From positions 30,136,252 through 30,200,251 of the forward strand of contig NC_087065.1 of NCBI RefSeq assembly GCF_963678635.1: 64,000 nucleotides of DNA, in the 5' to 3' direction. The position numbers and the translations under genes were made by a program. Positions 1 through 11,229 of the stretch are shown here, piece by piece. Position 1 is the first letter of the stretch; every line of letters begins with the position of its first letter. The stretch comes from Symsagittifera roscoffensis. Lineage: Eukaryota; Xenacoelomorpha; Acoela; Convolutidae. A model generated the notes under the pieces. That model saw only the letters and a list, made by a program, of their open reading frames with translations, made no database searches and was not told the origin of the DNA.

Positions 1-141
1 GACAACGTTTTTAAATTCGGAGATATACAGTGCTTATTTAAGTAATCCGAAAAAAGACGAACCAAAATTTGAAAGTTTAAACATGTTTTTCTCGAATTAA
101 GTTAAGATAAGACAAAAAGTTAAGGAAAAGTTGATTAGATA
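1..141. other. Host flank left of the giant LTR element
   Basis: AT-rich sequence without a gene. It is the pre-insertion flank of the large element: bases 142-145 (ttcc) recur right after the 3' LTR at 22350-22353. I see nothing else in it. Confidence 0.6.
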
Positions 142-145
142 TTCC
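142..145. repeat. Left target-site duplication (ttcc)
   Basis: ttcc directly precedes the TG of the 5' LTR and recurs directly after the CA of the 3' LTR. A 5 bp reading (attcc) is possible only if the last LTR base is shared. Confidence 0.75.
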
Positions 146-526
146 TGAAACCAGATCTAAACTAGAATTTATTATTGGATATTATTCTGATATTTTACCT
201 CTATAAAATACTGAATACTAATCAGTCATACTCCATCGAACTAACAACCCACTTATTTGTAAGTGCTGAAATTTACTTGTAATTTCAGCACCAGAGAGAT
301 TTGATTTTAACTTAGAACTTAGTTGCCTTCTCCAAAGGGACCGACTCGTATCAAACCAGTATACTCTAGATCTATTGAGACTAGGAGATATAAGAGTATG
401 ATTAAGATTGGTATTAGAATAAGAAGTTGCACGAATCTATCCGGCCGAAAATAAGATAGCGTGACAAGCAGACGGTGTACCTTATCTGAAATTACTCTTT
501 GAGTATAACCAATAGGTCATAACTCA
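146..526 (+). repeat. 5' LTR of the giant element (381 bp)
   Basis: Starts TGAAACCAGATC and ends ...AACTCA. It aligns with 21970-22349 over its full length with about 23 substitutions and a one-base indel (read by eye). Outside these limits the two flanks are unrelated, apart from the shared ttcc. It contains a TATAAAA box at 202-208. Confidence 0.92.
202..208 (+). promoter_or_regulatory. TATA box in the 5' LTR
   Basis: TATAAAA lies 56 bases into the LTR and is conserved in the 3' LTR at 22026-22032. It is the likely core promoter for the genomic transcript. The start site is not resolved. Confidence 0.6.
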
Positions 527-528
527 TC

Positions 529-551
529 TGGTGCGACCAAAAGTCTCGAAC
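529..551 (+). promoter_or_regulatory. tRNA primer-binding site
   Basis: TGGTGCGACC begins two bases after the LTR. The 23-base segment is the complement of a plausible tRNA 3' end: CCA, a 7-base acceptor strand (GGTCGCA), a 5-base T-stem strand (CTTTT) and a T-loop starting TTCGA, closed by G. The match reaches the T-loop with correct tRNA spacing. The tRNA species cannot be named from the window. Confidence 0.8.
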
Positions 552-2341
552 AAGACCTTAACCAACATAGATTAGAAACATTAACCAAAACATTAGATTA
601 GAATTAGACAAATACAACATTTAAAAAAAATGTTATATGACAAAAGTTTAGTAGAAATGTCTCCACGACTCAATAGATCAGAGCCAAAATTCCGAACAAT
701 ACGAGAACTACCCGGTATTGAAAGAAGACCTCGGACAAGAGACGACATACGATTAGGAAGAAAGCTACCAATAGATTTCATGCTCGTACGGCAAAAGCCG
801 ACTCAAAATTTTATATTTAGAATCATATTAGCAGTAAATTTAAACTTTCCTTTACTGACATAGAATTTTGAAGAAAAATCTTCAACAATATTTAATGATA
901 CTCAACCTAATAATTGTACAAAAACGACCGATAAAAACAACCCTACTCGTTCTCTCCAAAAATCTGCAGTAAGTTCAAAACATCTTGGAAGAAATATTTT
1001 TCAAGTAAGAAAATACAAAAATTAGTTAGTATAAAGCATAAATTGTCAATATATATATCATTATTTCATCCCAGCTTCATCACCTAAAGCATAGCAGCAA
1101 ATCTCAAAAACACTAACATCATCAAAACTAAACTTTAACCTTTTTCTTTCACTTAATCGTTTATTAAAAAATTATCAAGGCCTTTCCTTGTTTTCACTTA
1201 AATTAGTTTCATTTAAAAAACTGATCATCAAGGCTTCCCTTGGATCTTAAATTAAACTAATTTTACCTAAATATTCTGACCATCAAGGCTTATCCTTGGG
1301 TCTAATAGAATAATTTTGTTCTCCCGCTCCCAAATTAATTAGTGTCTAACGACCCCAAAGGTCGATTCACTACCCAACCCTTATTAAAGACCCAGAATTC
1401 TCAGAAATTTTTCAAAAATTAACCATTCTAATTAAGATAAACAGTGAAGAACTTCTGTTACTCATCCTTCACTTGACCTCCACCTCTTAACTGACCCAAG
1501 ATAGCATTTAAGCTTAGTAAGTCCTTCCTAAAATACTATCTAACAAACTACTTGTGTTCTAATTATACCTGAACCTTGTGGATCAATTTACTATTCTCCA
1601 ACACTTGATCACAAATGACTACCGCTAAGTAAGATTAGGTAAGTCTATCTTAACTTAGAATTAGCCACGAGAAAGTTAAAATAATTCTCAAGAATCCATA
1701 TATGCTCTTCTCTCTAACCCTATAATACATGACCCAAGTTAAGCTAACCACAAAAAATCGTAAGAACTAACAGTTTAAGACATTAGAAATTACTAATCCC
1801 AATCTTGTATCCATCATCCTAAACCTTATGTCAAGAGACATTTTAGGAAATAAACAAACAATATATTACACAACTGTATAATTAATGACGAAACGACCTT
1901 GTTATCACACCACACAGACAAACAATTAGATACATAAGAAAAAAACGACAAACACTTAGGAAGAAAATTATAAGCAAAGGAAAACAATTTATTCGAAAAC
2001 GACTTTCACAACAAAGAAACGCAGTCTCAGAATCAGGAACAAGCGCAATACAGGAACTCCACGATTTAAAAGACTCAATTAAAAAAACCATCAATCTGAC
2101 GATCAACTATATTTTTCTGACTCAGAAACCATATCACCATCATCAATAAAAGGAAAACGAAGAATTAAAAAGTCATAAAAAAGCAAACACAAACCAATAC
2201 GTCTATACAATTGGAATCAACCAATAAAAAACATTGAAAATTTCAAAAAAAAATACATTGAAAATAACAGTTATAAAACACAAAAATGATTCGAAATGAA
2301 GAAAACCGCAAAGAAAATTCCATTCTCCCATTTTAATAGAC
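552..2341 (+). other. Long 5' leader of the giant element
   Basis: About 1.8 kb between primer site and first coding-like frame. One Arg-rich open stretch (630-863, 77 codons) may be a small leader ORF or chance. The hairpin array at 1176-1364 is listed separately. I see no conserved domain. Confidence 0.5.
1176..1364 (+). other. Array of four short hairpins in the leader
   Basis: Three repeats spaced 53 and 55 bases apart each contain CAAGG, a 4-5 base pyrimidine-rich loop, then CCTTG (1176-1190, 1229-1242, 1284-1298). A fourth hairpin, CGACC-CCAAA-GGTCG, follows at 1350-1364. Stems are perfect, although the surrounding repeat units have diverged. Position between primer site and gag fits packaging or dimerisation RNA structures of retroelements; that role is inferred. 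Confidence 0.6.
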
Positions 2342-3512
2342 CCACTAGCTGAAGCTAGAGGAGAAGTACAATTTTTTCAGAATTTAATCGCAAATTTATT
2401 TGAAAAAGCAGATAGTCCATGTACAAAGGAATTTCCCGAAGTAAAAATCAAAAAACAACTCCTTGGCCACTATCTAAAAAGAACTTGCAACCTTACACAA
2501 CAAAACGGAATATATACAAGAGAAATCAGTTCACCAAATGCACTTCATGACAGATATCTAATTCAAACAGATGACGTAGATATTGAATTTTCTCAGAAAA
2601 AATCACAGAAGTTTTCACAGAATAAATAAAAAATATACAACATCAAAACTCACAAAGAGCAAATTCAATATTCACCAACGATGTATTTTCACTTATTTAT
2701 AGCTATTTATCTATATTAGAAACAACTGAATCTCAAGGAGATTTACCAGTTCAAACATCTCGATATACAACAATAAGACACGAAATTGGAATGTTTTCTC
2801 AATTTTTTAACGCAATGCGCAAAAATCTAACAAGTAATGACAACACACAACATGTTAAACACGATTTACAAAAAATCTTAACATGGTTCATAATTGATTA
2901 TTTTGCTCATAATATTGACCTCTTTTCACTAGCAAGAAAAGACTTTAGACCACAAAATACAGATGACGATACTGTTTTAGCAGAGTAAACAGATTATGTT
3001 TGGGACCATTAATGGTCCCATACATCATTTATTAATATACCTACAGATATACCAAGCCAAGCAATTAGGACAATTTTTATTTACAAAGATTATATTAAAG
3101 TATATCCACTTACAGTTGACGCAACACCTTTAAACTACAATTCATTATTTCCCGATAGAGCAGGAGACAATAGTTTAAATTCCCTTTTCTTACAACAAGA
3201 CAACTTAAACGGAACTAGAAATTTTACAGAACAAGATATTCAAACCCCATCACATTTCGTAACTGAAGAAATAGTTGAAACAATAACCACTACAGCGCAA
3301 CAAATTATCTCACCTATTCACCCAAATCTGGCAACTCCAAAACCAAAAAATCCAGTATTACCAAAGGTAACAAAACAATCTACAGAGAAACCCTCCGTTG
3401 CTCCAAAATACTCTCATATGGATTACCAAACATTTAGACCACTGATAAAACCATCACAAAAACAAAGAACATCACATAGAAATAATTTTACAGAACATAT
3501 TCTAACTATGTA
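2342..3512 (+). pseudogene. Extra ORF upstream of gag, broken
   Basis: Frame 2 is open from about 2342 to a TAA near 2629. Coding character then moves to frame 1 and runs from about 2640 to 3512, interrupted by TAA at 2986-2988 and TAA at 3010-3012. The first part is mixed and globular looking; the middle (2791-2988) is Phe/Asp/Asn-rich; the last 150 codons are Pro/Thr/Gln-rich and basic at the end. I recognise no domain. It lies between the leader and the recognisable gag core, so it may be an N-terminal gag (matrix-like) region or a separate protein. Part of it (about 3386-3526) is similar to a stray fragment at 42536-42673. No ATG-initiated frame covers the whole of it. Confidence 0.5.
3001..3020. 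other. 20 bp perfect palindrome
   Basis: TGGGACCATTAATGGTCCCA reads identically on both strands. It lies in the broken ORF upstream of gag and includes its second in-frame stop codon. Confidence 0.8.
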
Positions 3513-4040
3513 AATAGACCAAAAGCAACTAAACCTTCTAGTAGAAATACCTAAAACTACTTATACCCACAAAGTCAAAATATACAACAACCATCATCAA
3601 ACTCAGTAAATTCTAATGATTATCCACAAACTTCACAAGATCAAAGTTAAAATTATCCATTTCTTCAACAAAACAAAAATAATAAAAATCGATACCTACC
3701 TCCTTACCATACAGCTAACCGTTTTCCATCAAATGATGAAGATTATTATAATCAAAATTTTCAACAATTTTATCCAAGCCAAAGACCTCGTTCATACAGC
3801 ATAGATCAACCAAATATTTTTGAACCATATACCCGAGATGAACAATTACGACAACCTATAACAATTCCAGCATTCCAAAATAATATTTTTCAAACACAAA
3901 ATCCAATCAATTCACAATCTTATCAACCAACTCAAGTGCATAACGAAATTCCACTACAACATATAGCATAACAACATAAAATAACAAAAAACCAACTTAC
4001 AAACTTTTCTCAAAATCCAAATGCCGCAGAATCACTACAA
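3513..4040 (+). pseudogene. Pro/Gln/Asn-rich segment preceding the gag core
   Basis: Frames here switch repeatedly, but each open piece encodes Asn/Gln/Pro/Tyr-rich low-complexity peptide, as in the disordered part of many gag proteins. It probably links the upstream ORF to the gag core at 4041. It is now broken by several stops. Confidence 0.4.
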
Positions 4041-4592
4041 ATGACTATGAATCCATATCTAATGGGTGGATCAACGATATCATCAAATAAGCCACCAATG
4101 GTGTTGTCAGGCACAGATCGTAAATACTCTGTAGAGGATTATCTGAACGCAGTCAAAGCAAATTTAATTTTAAATATAAGACCTGAACCAGTAAATACGC
4201 CACTTCATCAAAATTGGATACATAGAAGCACATCATTAATCCGAACCACACTTGACGGCGCAGCCCAAAAATGGTTTTCAGTTTTACCTATAGAAATAAA
4301 ATCAGATAGGAAAAGATTCACACAAGAATTTTCAAAAAAATTTGACTCTGAAAGAAACAAACAACATCAAAGAGTTTTATTCAATGAAATTCGTAGACTA
4401 CCGAATGAAACAATTAAACAACTCGCAGTAAAAATTGAAACGTTAGTCCGAAAAGCAAATTCACTCAACAGTCATGATTATAAAAATACAAAGATGACAG
4501 AAATCTTAATGATGACTCTAACACATCAATTACAAAAAATAGCAATAAAAAGAGAGCATCACATTCTTCCTCCATTCAACAACCAGACTTAG
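4041..4592 (+). pseudogene. gag: Gag core (Ty3/gypsy type)
   Basis: An open frame of 183 codons, the longest uninterrupted gag piece. About residues 70-110 carry the hallmark of the retrotransposon gag family: a Trp within AAQKWFSVLP, then a basic stretch leading to FTQEFSKKF. Helical, charged sequence follows (VLFNEIRRLPNETIKQLAVK), consistent with the capsid C-terminal domain. In intact relatives this protein forms the particle. Continuation into the nucleocapsid part is broken by a stop at 4590 and by frame changes before the zinc knuckle at 4781. The listed start is simply the first ATG of the open piece; coding probably continued from upstream. Confidence 0.75.
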
Positions 4593-4780
4593 ACTTTAGA
4601 AAGAAACTAGAAGAAACAGAAAAACTAACGCTACAATTGGTCAATAACATCCAAACCACAAATTCACAAATAAATAATTTACACGACTCTGATACAGATT
4701 TATCTGAAAAAATCATTGAAAGTTTAATTTTCTAGGAGAAAAGCCCAAAGTTTAAAAGTAAACCATCATTCAAAAAATGG

Positions 4781-4822
4781 TGCAATTATTGCCGAAGATA
4801 TGGATACAGCATTGCCGAATGC
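4781..4822 (+). pseudogene. Gag zinc knuckle with His replaced by Tyr
   Basis: CNYCRRYGYSIAEC has the spacing of the CX2CX4HX4C nucleocapsid knuckle, but the His position is Tyr (tat where cat would be expected). It lies between the gag core and the basic Arg/Ser-rich tail. A single C-to-T change explains it, so it is probably decay, not a functional variant. Confidence 0.65.
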
Positions 4823-4860
4823 AGACAAAAACAGCAAGATAATCAAAATAAACCACAAAA

Positions 4861-5580
4861 GTGATCGTCACAAATTTTGATCTTTTGACTCTAACAACCA
4901 CAAAAGAACCAAATAAATTGTTTCATCAGTACATTAAAAAAGAACAGAATTTACCTAACAAAAACATTCACAGTAATAATAGTTCCGGAAAACCACGTCC
5001 AAATAACGCAAATAATTCTAGACACCAATCACCTTATCATTCAAACTATAGAGGACGATCACCAAACCTGAGAAATTTCCAAAACTTCTCACAAAACAGA
5101 TATAGTCGATCAAACAGACGAAATAATCAGTATAGAAAAAACTATTCAAGATCGAATTCAAGCCGACCTGAACTTTCGTTTGAAACCAGTTCCCATTCGC
5201 ACTCTAGACACTATTCCAATGATGGATCTAGAAACTCTTCATAAAACAGAATTAGAAAGTTTTCCAACAATAGGAATAGAAATTATTCAAATGATCGACA
5301 TCAAAGATATCAAAACAATAGATCACTTGATTACTCTAACAACAGATCAAACTATCAAAGATAAGTTATAACAACCCCCAAAATAGATCACGCTCTAATT
5401 CACAAAACCGAAATTCAAGTTATAACAATCGACAAAGAAACTACTCTCAATCACCACATAGAAAAAACACACGTTATCCAGATTCGCAACAAAAACTTAG
5501 AAATAATACACCAAAACATCAAAGACAGATCAATCAGGTACAAACAACTAAAAAAATCCAATCAGACCCCCTGGTATTGA
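4861..5580 (+). pseudogene. Arg/Ser/Asn-rich nucleocapsid tail
   Basis: From 4861 to 5244 one frame is open and rich in Arg, Ser, Asn and His (for example GRSPNLRNFQNFSQNRYSRS). The same character continues to about 5580 after a frame change near 5244, again with RS and RN repeats. Such basic, disordered tails bind genomic RNA in nucleocapsid proteins. The 63-codon open frame overlapping at 5180-5371 in another phase looks like a shadow. It is followed by an open frame without recognisable domain at 5620-5919 leading to the protease. Confidence 0.55.
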
Positions 5581-5619
5581 TAATACAGAAAGCACAGAAA
5601 TGCAATTAAACCACATCAA

Positions 5620-5919
5620 TTGCGAATCAGTGAAAGCGACACAGACAATGCAATTTCAATTAACATGATACATGTTGAAACTGATTACGAACCCAGTATA
5701 TACGAACAACCGATACATTCACATATCTATCAAAATCATGATCACTTTCTTTTAAACTATTATACAAGAGCTCTAAATAAAAAAATCAAAAGAAAACATA
5801 GTAGAATAAATTACAGAAGAAAAGCCTGTAGAATGTTCTACCAAAATTTACCAAAGGAAACACAACCTGAAGAAAAAATTCCATTCCTCTTAGAAAGTTC
5901 AAAAAAGGAAGAATTTTAA
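5620..5919 (+). pseudogene. Gag-protease linker region
   Basis: A 99-codon open piece with no motif I recognise, acidic and hydrophilic first, then Lys/Arg-rich. It runs up to a TAA immediately before the protease motif, and its frame (1) is the one in which the protease continues. In an intact copy it would be the gag C-terminus or the protease N-terminal extension. Confidence 0.4.
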
Positions 5920-5922
5920 ACA

Positions 5923-6426
5923 CCAGACCTTGAAATTGACTTTCTAATAGATTCTGGAGCAGAATCGAACATCATCAACATTCCCACTTAGAATGAAACA
6001 AAAACCTTACATCCAAAAATAATACCCTTAAAAACAGCAAGCAGGCTAGCGACAGGACAAAGCTCAACCTTAACAAAGTATGAAAAATTACAACTCTTCC
6101 TTGTTTCCACTCGAACAGTGGAACAAAACAGACTCTTGAACAAACCATTCAAACATACCTTCCGCATCGCCGATATAAAACATAATATCTTTGGAATCCC
6201 ATTTATTACTAAATGTATACCAACGATTAACTTTTTAAACAGCAGAACTCATATAAAAGATAAATACACAAGAATCAATAAAACAGCTTTAACCTTCTTC
6301 AAAAGAAAAAACAAGCAATCACCATTCTTCTCCAAATTTTACCCTATATATAATCAGGAACGAAAACACTTGAAATCACTAGCATGCTCTGTTTATAACT
6401 TCTCAATCAAACGAATTCACCAATAG
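5923..6426 (+). pseudogene. Aspartic protease
   Basis: Frame 1 reads FLIDSGAESNIINIP, with the retroviral-type aspartic protease active site Asp-Ser-Gly-Ala at 5950-5961. An in-frame TAG at 5989-5991 breaks it; the frame is then open to 6426. Downstream, a hydrophobic segment around 6181-6216 (HNIFGIPFITKC) suits the second conserved glycine-containing strand of the fold. In this family the enzyme acts as a homodimer to cleave the gag-pol polyprotein. Confidence 0.7.
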
Positions 6427-6519
6427 ATAAAAACAAAAAAACAACATCTCTACATTTCTGACCTTGAATTCAGACCAATTGATAAATTTTTTCGAGTAAC
6501 AATCTGATCTACCAAGTAC

Positions 6520-7724
6520 ATGAAAAACTCAGACTCAGACTTCATTTCCTTACATGTCTATAATAATTCTCCATATAAAACAACCCTACCTTTAGGGCTC
6601 TTAGGTTATTGTGAAGCTAACGCGACAACTTCTCCCACTAAGGAAGTAGCGTACAGAGTAAACAAGTTCTTACAACTACTAGATATATGTCAATCAACAA
6701 TTCTTGACGAAGAATTATCAATGATTAATATAATAAGCAATCAAAAACGAAACACAGACTATTTCAAGAAAACACCTTACTTCAAACCAACATTTCAAAT
6801 ATCAAAATATACAGAAGAACAACAAAAATTCTTAACAAGGTTCAGTTTTCAACACTCTCAGATAACACAAAAAGAAATTGAACAATTAGCCGATTTACTA
6901 TTAAAAAACCCAAACGTTTACGCGACATCTAAATTTGATGTTGGAAAATTAATTTCACCACTACATTCACCTTTAAAAGCTGATGCAGTTTTCAAAAAGC
7001 AATGAGCGAGTAAAGTTCCAATTCACTTACAGGACAAAATTAACAGCCTATTAGACATACTAGATTAATATGAAATCATTTCTCCAGTAAATAATGAAGA
7101 ACAATCAAGAGCAAACAAATTTATAAATCCCGTTATCATCCTGCAAAATGAAAATCATTAAAAAATAGTTCTATTTGCGAGATATCTCAATTCACTCATT
7201 GATGAATCTAAATGTAATTGGCCCATTGGAACAATTCAAATAATTCTCACAAAAATAAAAAGTAAATATTTCACAACAACAGATATGAATAGTGCATATA
7301 ATCAAATGCCGTAAGACGAACAATCACAACGATTAACACAGTTTGTTATCGGAAATCAACAATATGAATTCAATAGATCATTCTATGGCACTCCATAGGA
7401 CCAGTAGCATTCTCAGCATTTTTGAGTAAAATTTTCCGACCACTCATACTCAAGAAAAATGCAATCACATATTTAGACGATGTTTTTATGCAATCACAAA
7501 CCAAGGTCGAAATATTCACTGTTTTACAAAAATATCATCAGATATTACTACACGAAAACTTGAAAGCAGCCCCAGATAAATCACGTTTTTCTCTAACACG
7601 AGTAAAGATTCTTGGACATATTATAGAAAGAAACACTATAACTCCATCAAAATCTCGTATAGATGCAATTCGAAAACTTCAACCACCATCCAACAGAAAA
7701 AAAAACAAGAACTTTTTGGTATAA
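6520..7724 (+). pseudogene. Reverse transcriptase
   Basis: 6520-7005 is open in frame 1 and ends close to the fingers domain. The frame then continues with several stops (7003, 7066, 7159, 7312) through TTDMNSAYNQMP, the region of the first catalytic Asp. A frameshift near 7395 moves coding to frame 3, where 7422-7724 holds the active-site box YLDD at 7470-7481 and then the thumb region. Composition, order and motifs are those of Ty3/gypsy RTs. It would copy element RNA into DNA in the particle. This copy cannot make the enzyme. Confidence 0.8.
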
Positions 7725-7779
7725 AAAACTTCTTAAAAAACACATGTATAAAATGCAATTATACTTAAGACCATTTTAG

Positions 7780-8295
7780 ATTATCCTCAGACAACAGAAT
7801 AATTTTGAATGGACAACAGAACACCAAACACGATTTGAAGAAATTAAAATTCTTCGCACAGAACAAATTTCAAACACAATTCCAGATCCCGATCAGCGAT
7901 TTTATGCAATATGAGATGCCTCTAATTTTGGCATCGGTACAGCATTATTACAATCCCATAATGGAACAAATAAAATGAACCTCGTTTCAGCAAACTCTAG
8001 ACTATTCACACAAGCTGAACTTAGACTCTCGACTCTTATGAAAGAATGCACAGCCATAATATATACACTTACAGAATATAAATTTTTAATACTTGGATCA
8101 AAACATCCAACAGTTTTAATCACAGATCATAAACCCATTATTTTCCTTTTTACACAAAAATCGAACCCAAACCATAGAGTTTATAGATTTTCATTAATTT
8201 TAATGAAGTTCCCCAATTTACATATAGTTTGGACAGCAGGAGAAACCTTGCACTACAAGATACTCTTAGTAGAAACACACCACCTGAATTATTAA
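7780..8295 (+). pseudogene. RNase H domain
   Basis: Frame 1 reads DASNFGIGTALLQS from 7915, the conserved N-terminal strand with the first catalytic Asp. Then follow the segment with the catalytic Glu (FTQAELRLSTLMKECTAI), an alternate Asp (LITDHKPIIFLF) and the connecting helix. A TGA at 7912 directly precedes the domain. Order RT then RNase H then integrase matches Ty3/gypsy. The antisense open frame at 7902-8123 is a shadow. Confidence 0.75.
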
Positions 8296-8929
8296 CAAGA
8301 AAAACACTGTAGAGATACCACAAAACATTAAATTTTTCCTCGCAAAAGATGAAACTTCACCACAATTAGAATGCAAATATGCAGTAAAACTGACATAAAC
8401 TAATCACAAATAAACAATCCACATCATTTTCCACTATTTTTAGATTGTCAAAACAACCACTACGAAGCTGATATACTAGATAAATCTACATTTAAACCAA
8501 TTCCATACTCATCATGGATTAAAAACAACACTCAACAGAAATAAATTAGACAGCAATCATTAGAAAAGATCTATTCCCTCTAGTAGAAAAAAAAACTTGA
8601 CTGATAATATAAATTTTTTAGGCCCATTAAATAACGACTCAAAATACACTATAAATCAAGTCTTTAACCTCCATGATCTTCTAGACACAATACTTCTATC
8701 AAAGATAGAAGTTGAAAACATTTTTCTACCAAACACAAAAACACAAAAAAATCACACCTAAATTATTACAGAAACACTAAAACCTTGACCTAATCATTAA
8801 ACAACTAAAATTTTGGCACAAACATAAAACCAAACCAAATAAAGCTGACATCACAATTCTAAGAAATAAAACACTTCATAGATATTTCAGAAAATTTAAT
8901 AATACCTCCATAAACGAGAATACAAACAA
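8296..8929 (+). pseudogene. RNase H to integrase connector, heavily broken
   Basis: Stops occur in all frames. Short open pieces are Asn/Thr/Lys-rich and keep the A-rich composition. I see no motif. By position it is the linker between RNase H and the integrase zinc domain. Confidence 0.4.
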
Positions 8930-10150
8930 CTTAGGATACCAAACACTTGATCTCAAAGTACCCTGTCTACCTTTAAGTATGATGCTTATAGCGTTCCATA
9001 ATTCACATTCATTACACACTAAAGGACACTCATGATCAGAAAAAAAACATACTCAAAATTCACTCAAAGTTTTTACTTTCCAAATGCACCAATTTGGATT
9101 AAAGAATTATGCAACAATTGCATTACTTGTCAATTAAATAAACCTCACCCAAATCAAAAGCCAATTGCAGAAAAACAGGACTTTAAAGGACAAAGTCTAT
9201 ATTGCAATCACAGAAAATCATTTGATACAAATGACCAATATCACCATCCTCAGAAGGAAACTCATATATAATGGTCTTAGTTGACGCGTTTACACAGTAC
9301 GTAGCACTTAAACCAGTACCCCATTGTAATGCTTTTTAGGCATACACAACACTTTATGAACACTGGATAGCAAAATTCGGATTACAGGAAATCCTGGTTA
9401 CAGACTATGGCACTGAATTTATAAATAACGAAATTATCACATTATGCCACCTATATAATTTTAAACATAAACCACGTACATCTCATGCACCTTGGACTAA
9501 TGGACTAGTCGAAGGTATGAACCGTTCATTACAAGAATATCTCAGATGTTTCATTAACGGAAATGACACAGGATATTGAATGGTCAACTGGTGTATAATT
9601 TTCCTCTTTACCTTATAATTCAAATATCACAACAATTTTAGGACTGTACCATATGAAATGTTTTTCAACCAAAAGTCACGAAAACCGATAATGTTCACAG
9701 CAAACTCTTCAAAAAATACACACGGCTATTGTCAACTCACTAAAGAATCAATATGTTACAACCTACCGCTGCATACCCACGATGAAGACCACTTTCATCA
9801 CCTACAAATTTTAAAAATTAGCTTCCGGTACACATACCGAATGGATTTTAAACAGAGATAAAAAGCCCAACGAAATTTATCAAAAAGTAACAAAAAAACT
9901 GTTACAAAGATAAAATATAAATTCCCAAATAAATTCTCGATTCACACCAGCTACAAACTTAAAAATAGGAACATAACTTTTAATTTCAAGTTTTACAACA
10001 CAAAAAGGAATTTCTGAAATAATTACAACCATTCCGAAAAAGACCATATCAAATAATTGATAAACCCACTGATGTAACATACAAACTTGCAGATTCAGAC
10101 AAAAAAGAAATTGTTCAACACAGAAACATTCTTTTACCTTATTATCCAAA
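8930..10150 (+). pseudogene. Integrase
   Basis: The N-terminal zinc domain is marked by FHNSHSLHTKGHS near 8992-9030 and by CNNCITCQ at 9110-9133. After a frameshift the catalytic core reads MVLVDAF (Asp at 9283-9285), VTDYGTEF (Asp at 9403-9405) and NGLVEGMNR (Glu at 9511-9513). The second Asp and the Glu are 36 codons apart, the D,D35E spacing of retroelement integrases. The C-terminal part, with YKLADSDKKE and the HRNILLPYYP motif near 10080-10150, matches the small beta-barrel end of gypsy integrases. Frames change at least twice. The last part is duplicated at 13329-14103. Confidence 0.8.
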
Positions 10151-10556
10151 AGAGCACTCTCTTCGCGAACTAACTCAATTATACTCCTCTACAGGATCAA
10201 AAATTGTTCAAAAAAATTCCGATTACAAACAAAATCAAAGCACTGATATGCACTCTAACCTGAAACCATTAGAACAAAAAAAAAATAAAACTCAGTTTAA
10301 TCAACAAACATCTGCAAAATTAGATTAAAAAAAATACATCAAACAGAAATAAAACATCGAAAATTAGAAGAAAAAATTCTACCACAAGATCAAAAAGAAA
10401 AATCTCAGCTTAGACAATTATTGCGACTTCGAAATCAGCCACGAAAAGATTATAAAACATTCATTCCACAATCTAAATAGTAAAGAAAAATGAATTTCAG
10501 AAACCACTTTAATATTAATTAACATTTTCAACTCTTAAAATCATTTTAGACATCAT
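9785..10556 (+). repeat. Module A, copy 1 (integrase tail)
   Basis: Direct repeat of 13329-14103 with scattered substitutions and small indels. It covers the integrase C-terminus, a Lys/Gln-rich segment and a short tail ending ...CATTTTAGACATCATT. Copy 1 joins straight to module B; copy 2 is followed first by the 1.36 kb segment X (14104-15462). Confidence 0.85.
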
Positions 10557-10557
10557 T

Positions 10558-10863
10558 TTGTACTCCAGCAGTACAATTCAAAGTACTCCCCCAACCGCAT
10601 CACAACCAAGCACTTCAAACATCCCATCAGATTACTTATGTTCAACTCCTACATCTGAACAAGTTCGAGAAAATCCCTTTAATCACCCAGCTACTACAGA
10701 ACATCTCCCATATTGGATGACACAAGCCTTCACTCAAGGTCAACCAAACTTAGTAAATGACCCCAATGACGTTTCATCTGACACAATCTTATCATTACCA
10801 GAAACATTATCACTTCCCTCAACCCCCTCCCTAAGTCAAATTCACCAACACCATATCCTCTAA
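10558..10863 (+). pseudogene. Pro/Ser/Thr-rich ORF, copy 1 (truncated)
   Basis: About 100 codons rich in Pro, Ser, Thr and Gln (for example STPPTASQPSTSNIPSDYL), almost identical to residues 21-120 of the longer frame at 15399-15761. It has lost its start because copy 1 joins module A directly here. Low complexity suggests a disordered or heavily glycosylated segment; no domain is visible. Antisense open frames at 10730-10972 and 10966-11157 are shadows. Confidence 0.5.
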
Positions 10864-11229
10864 ATTTTCCTACAAATCTCAACGCTCGATATCGAGAACA
10901 TTCGTCTAATAACATACCCCTACGATTACATTGAATACATTCGTAGCAACCCCTCCATTCTTTGGTCAACATCGCGAAAACAGCAGATTAATTAACTGGG
11001 CATTAAACAGATTACAATACAGACACGATATCCACAAAGACATACAATAACATAACATACAAATACTACAACAAGATAACTTAACACTAAAATATAATTC
11101 AACATCCATCACCCCTAGCCCCTCCCAATATAATAGCTCAATCTTTACCTCCCCCATTTATAACAGCTGAAATAATCTACAAATACGAGAGATACACCGA
11201 AAAGACAATTGGATAGATAACTTTTTATA

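Noticed and set aside
9880-10149. Hydrophobic minus-strand frame repeated at 13293-13691
   Set aside because: Antisense of the integrase C-terminus; its repetition only reflects the duplication of module A.
10730-11157. Minus-strand frames repeated at 15628-16055
   Set aside because: Antisense of the P/S/T-rich segment and the region before the envelope-like gene; conservation comes from module B duplication.
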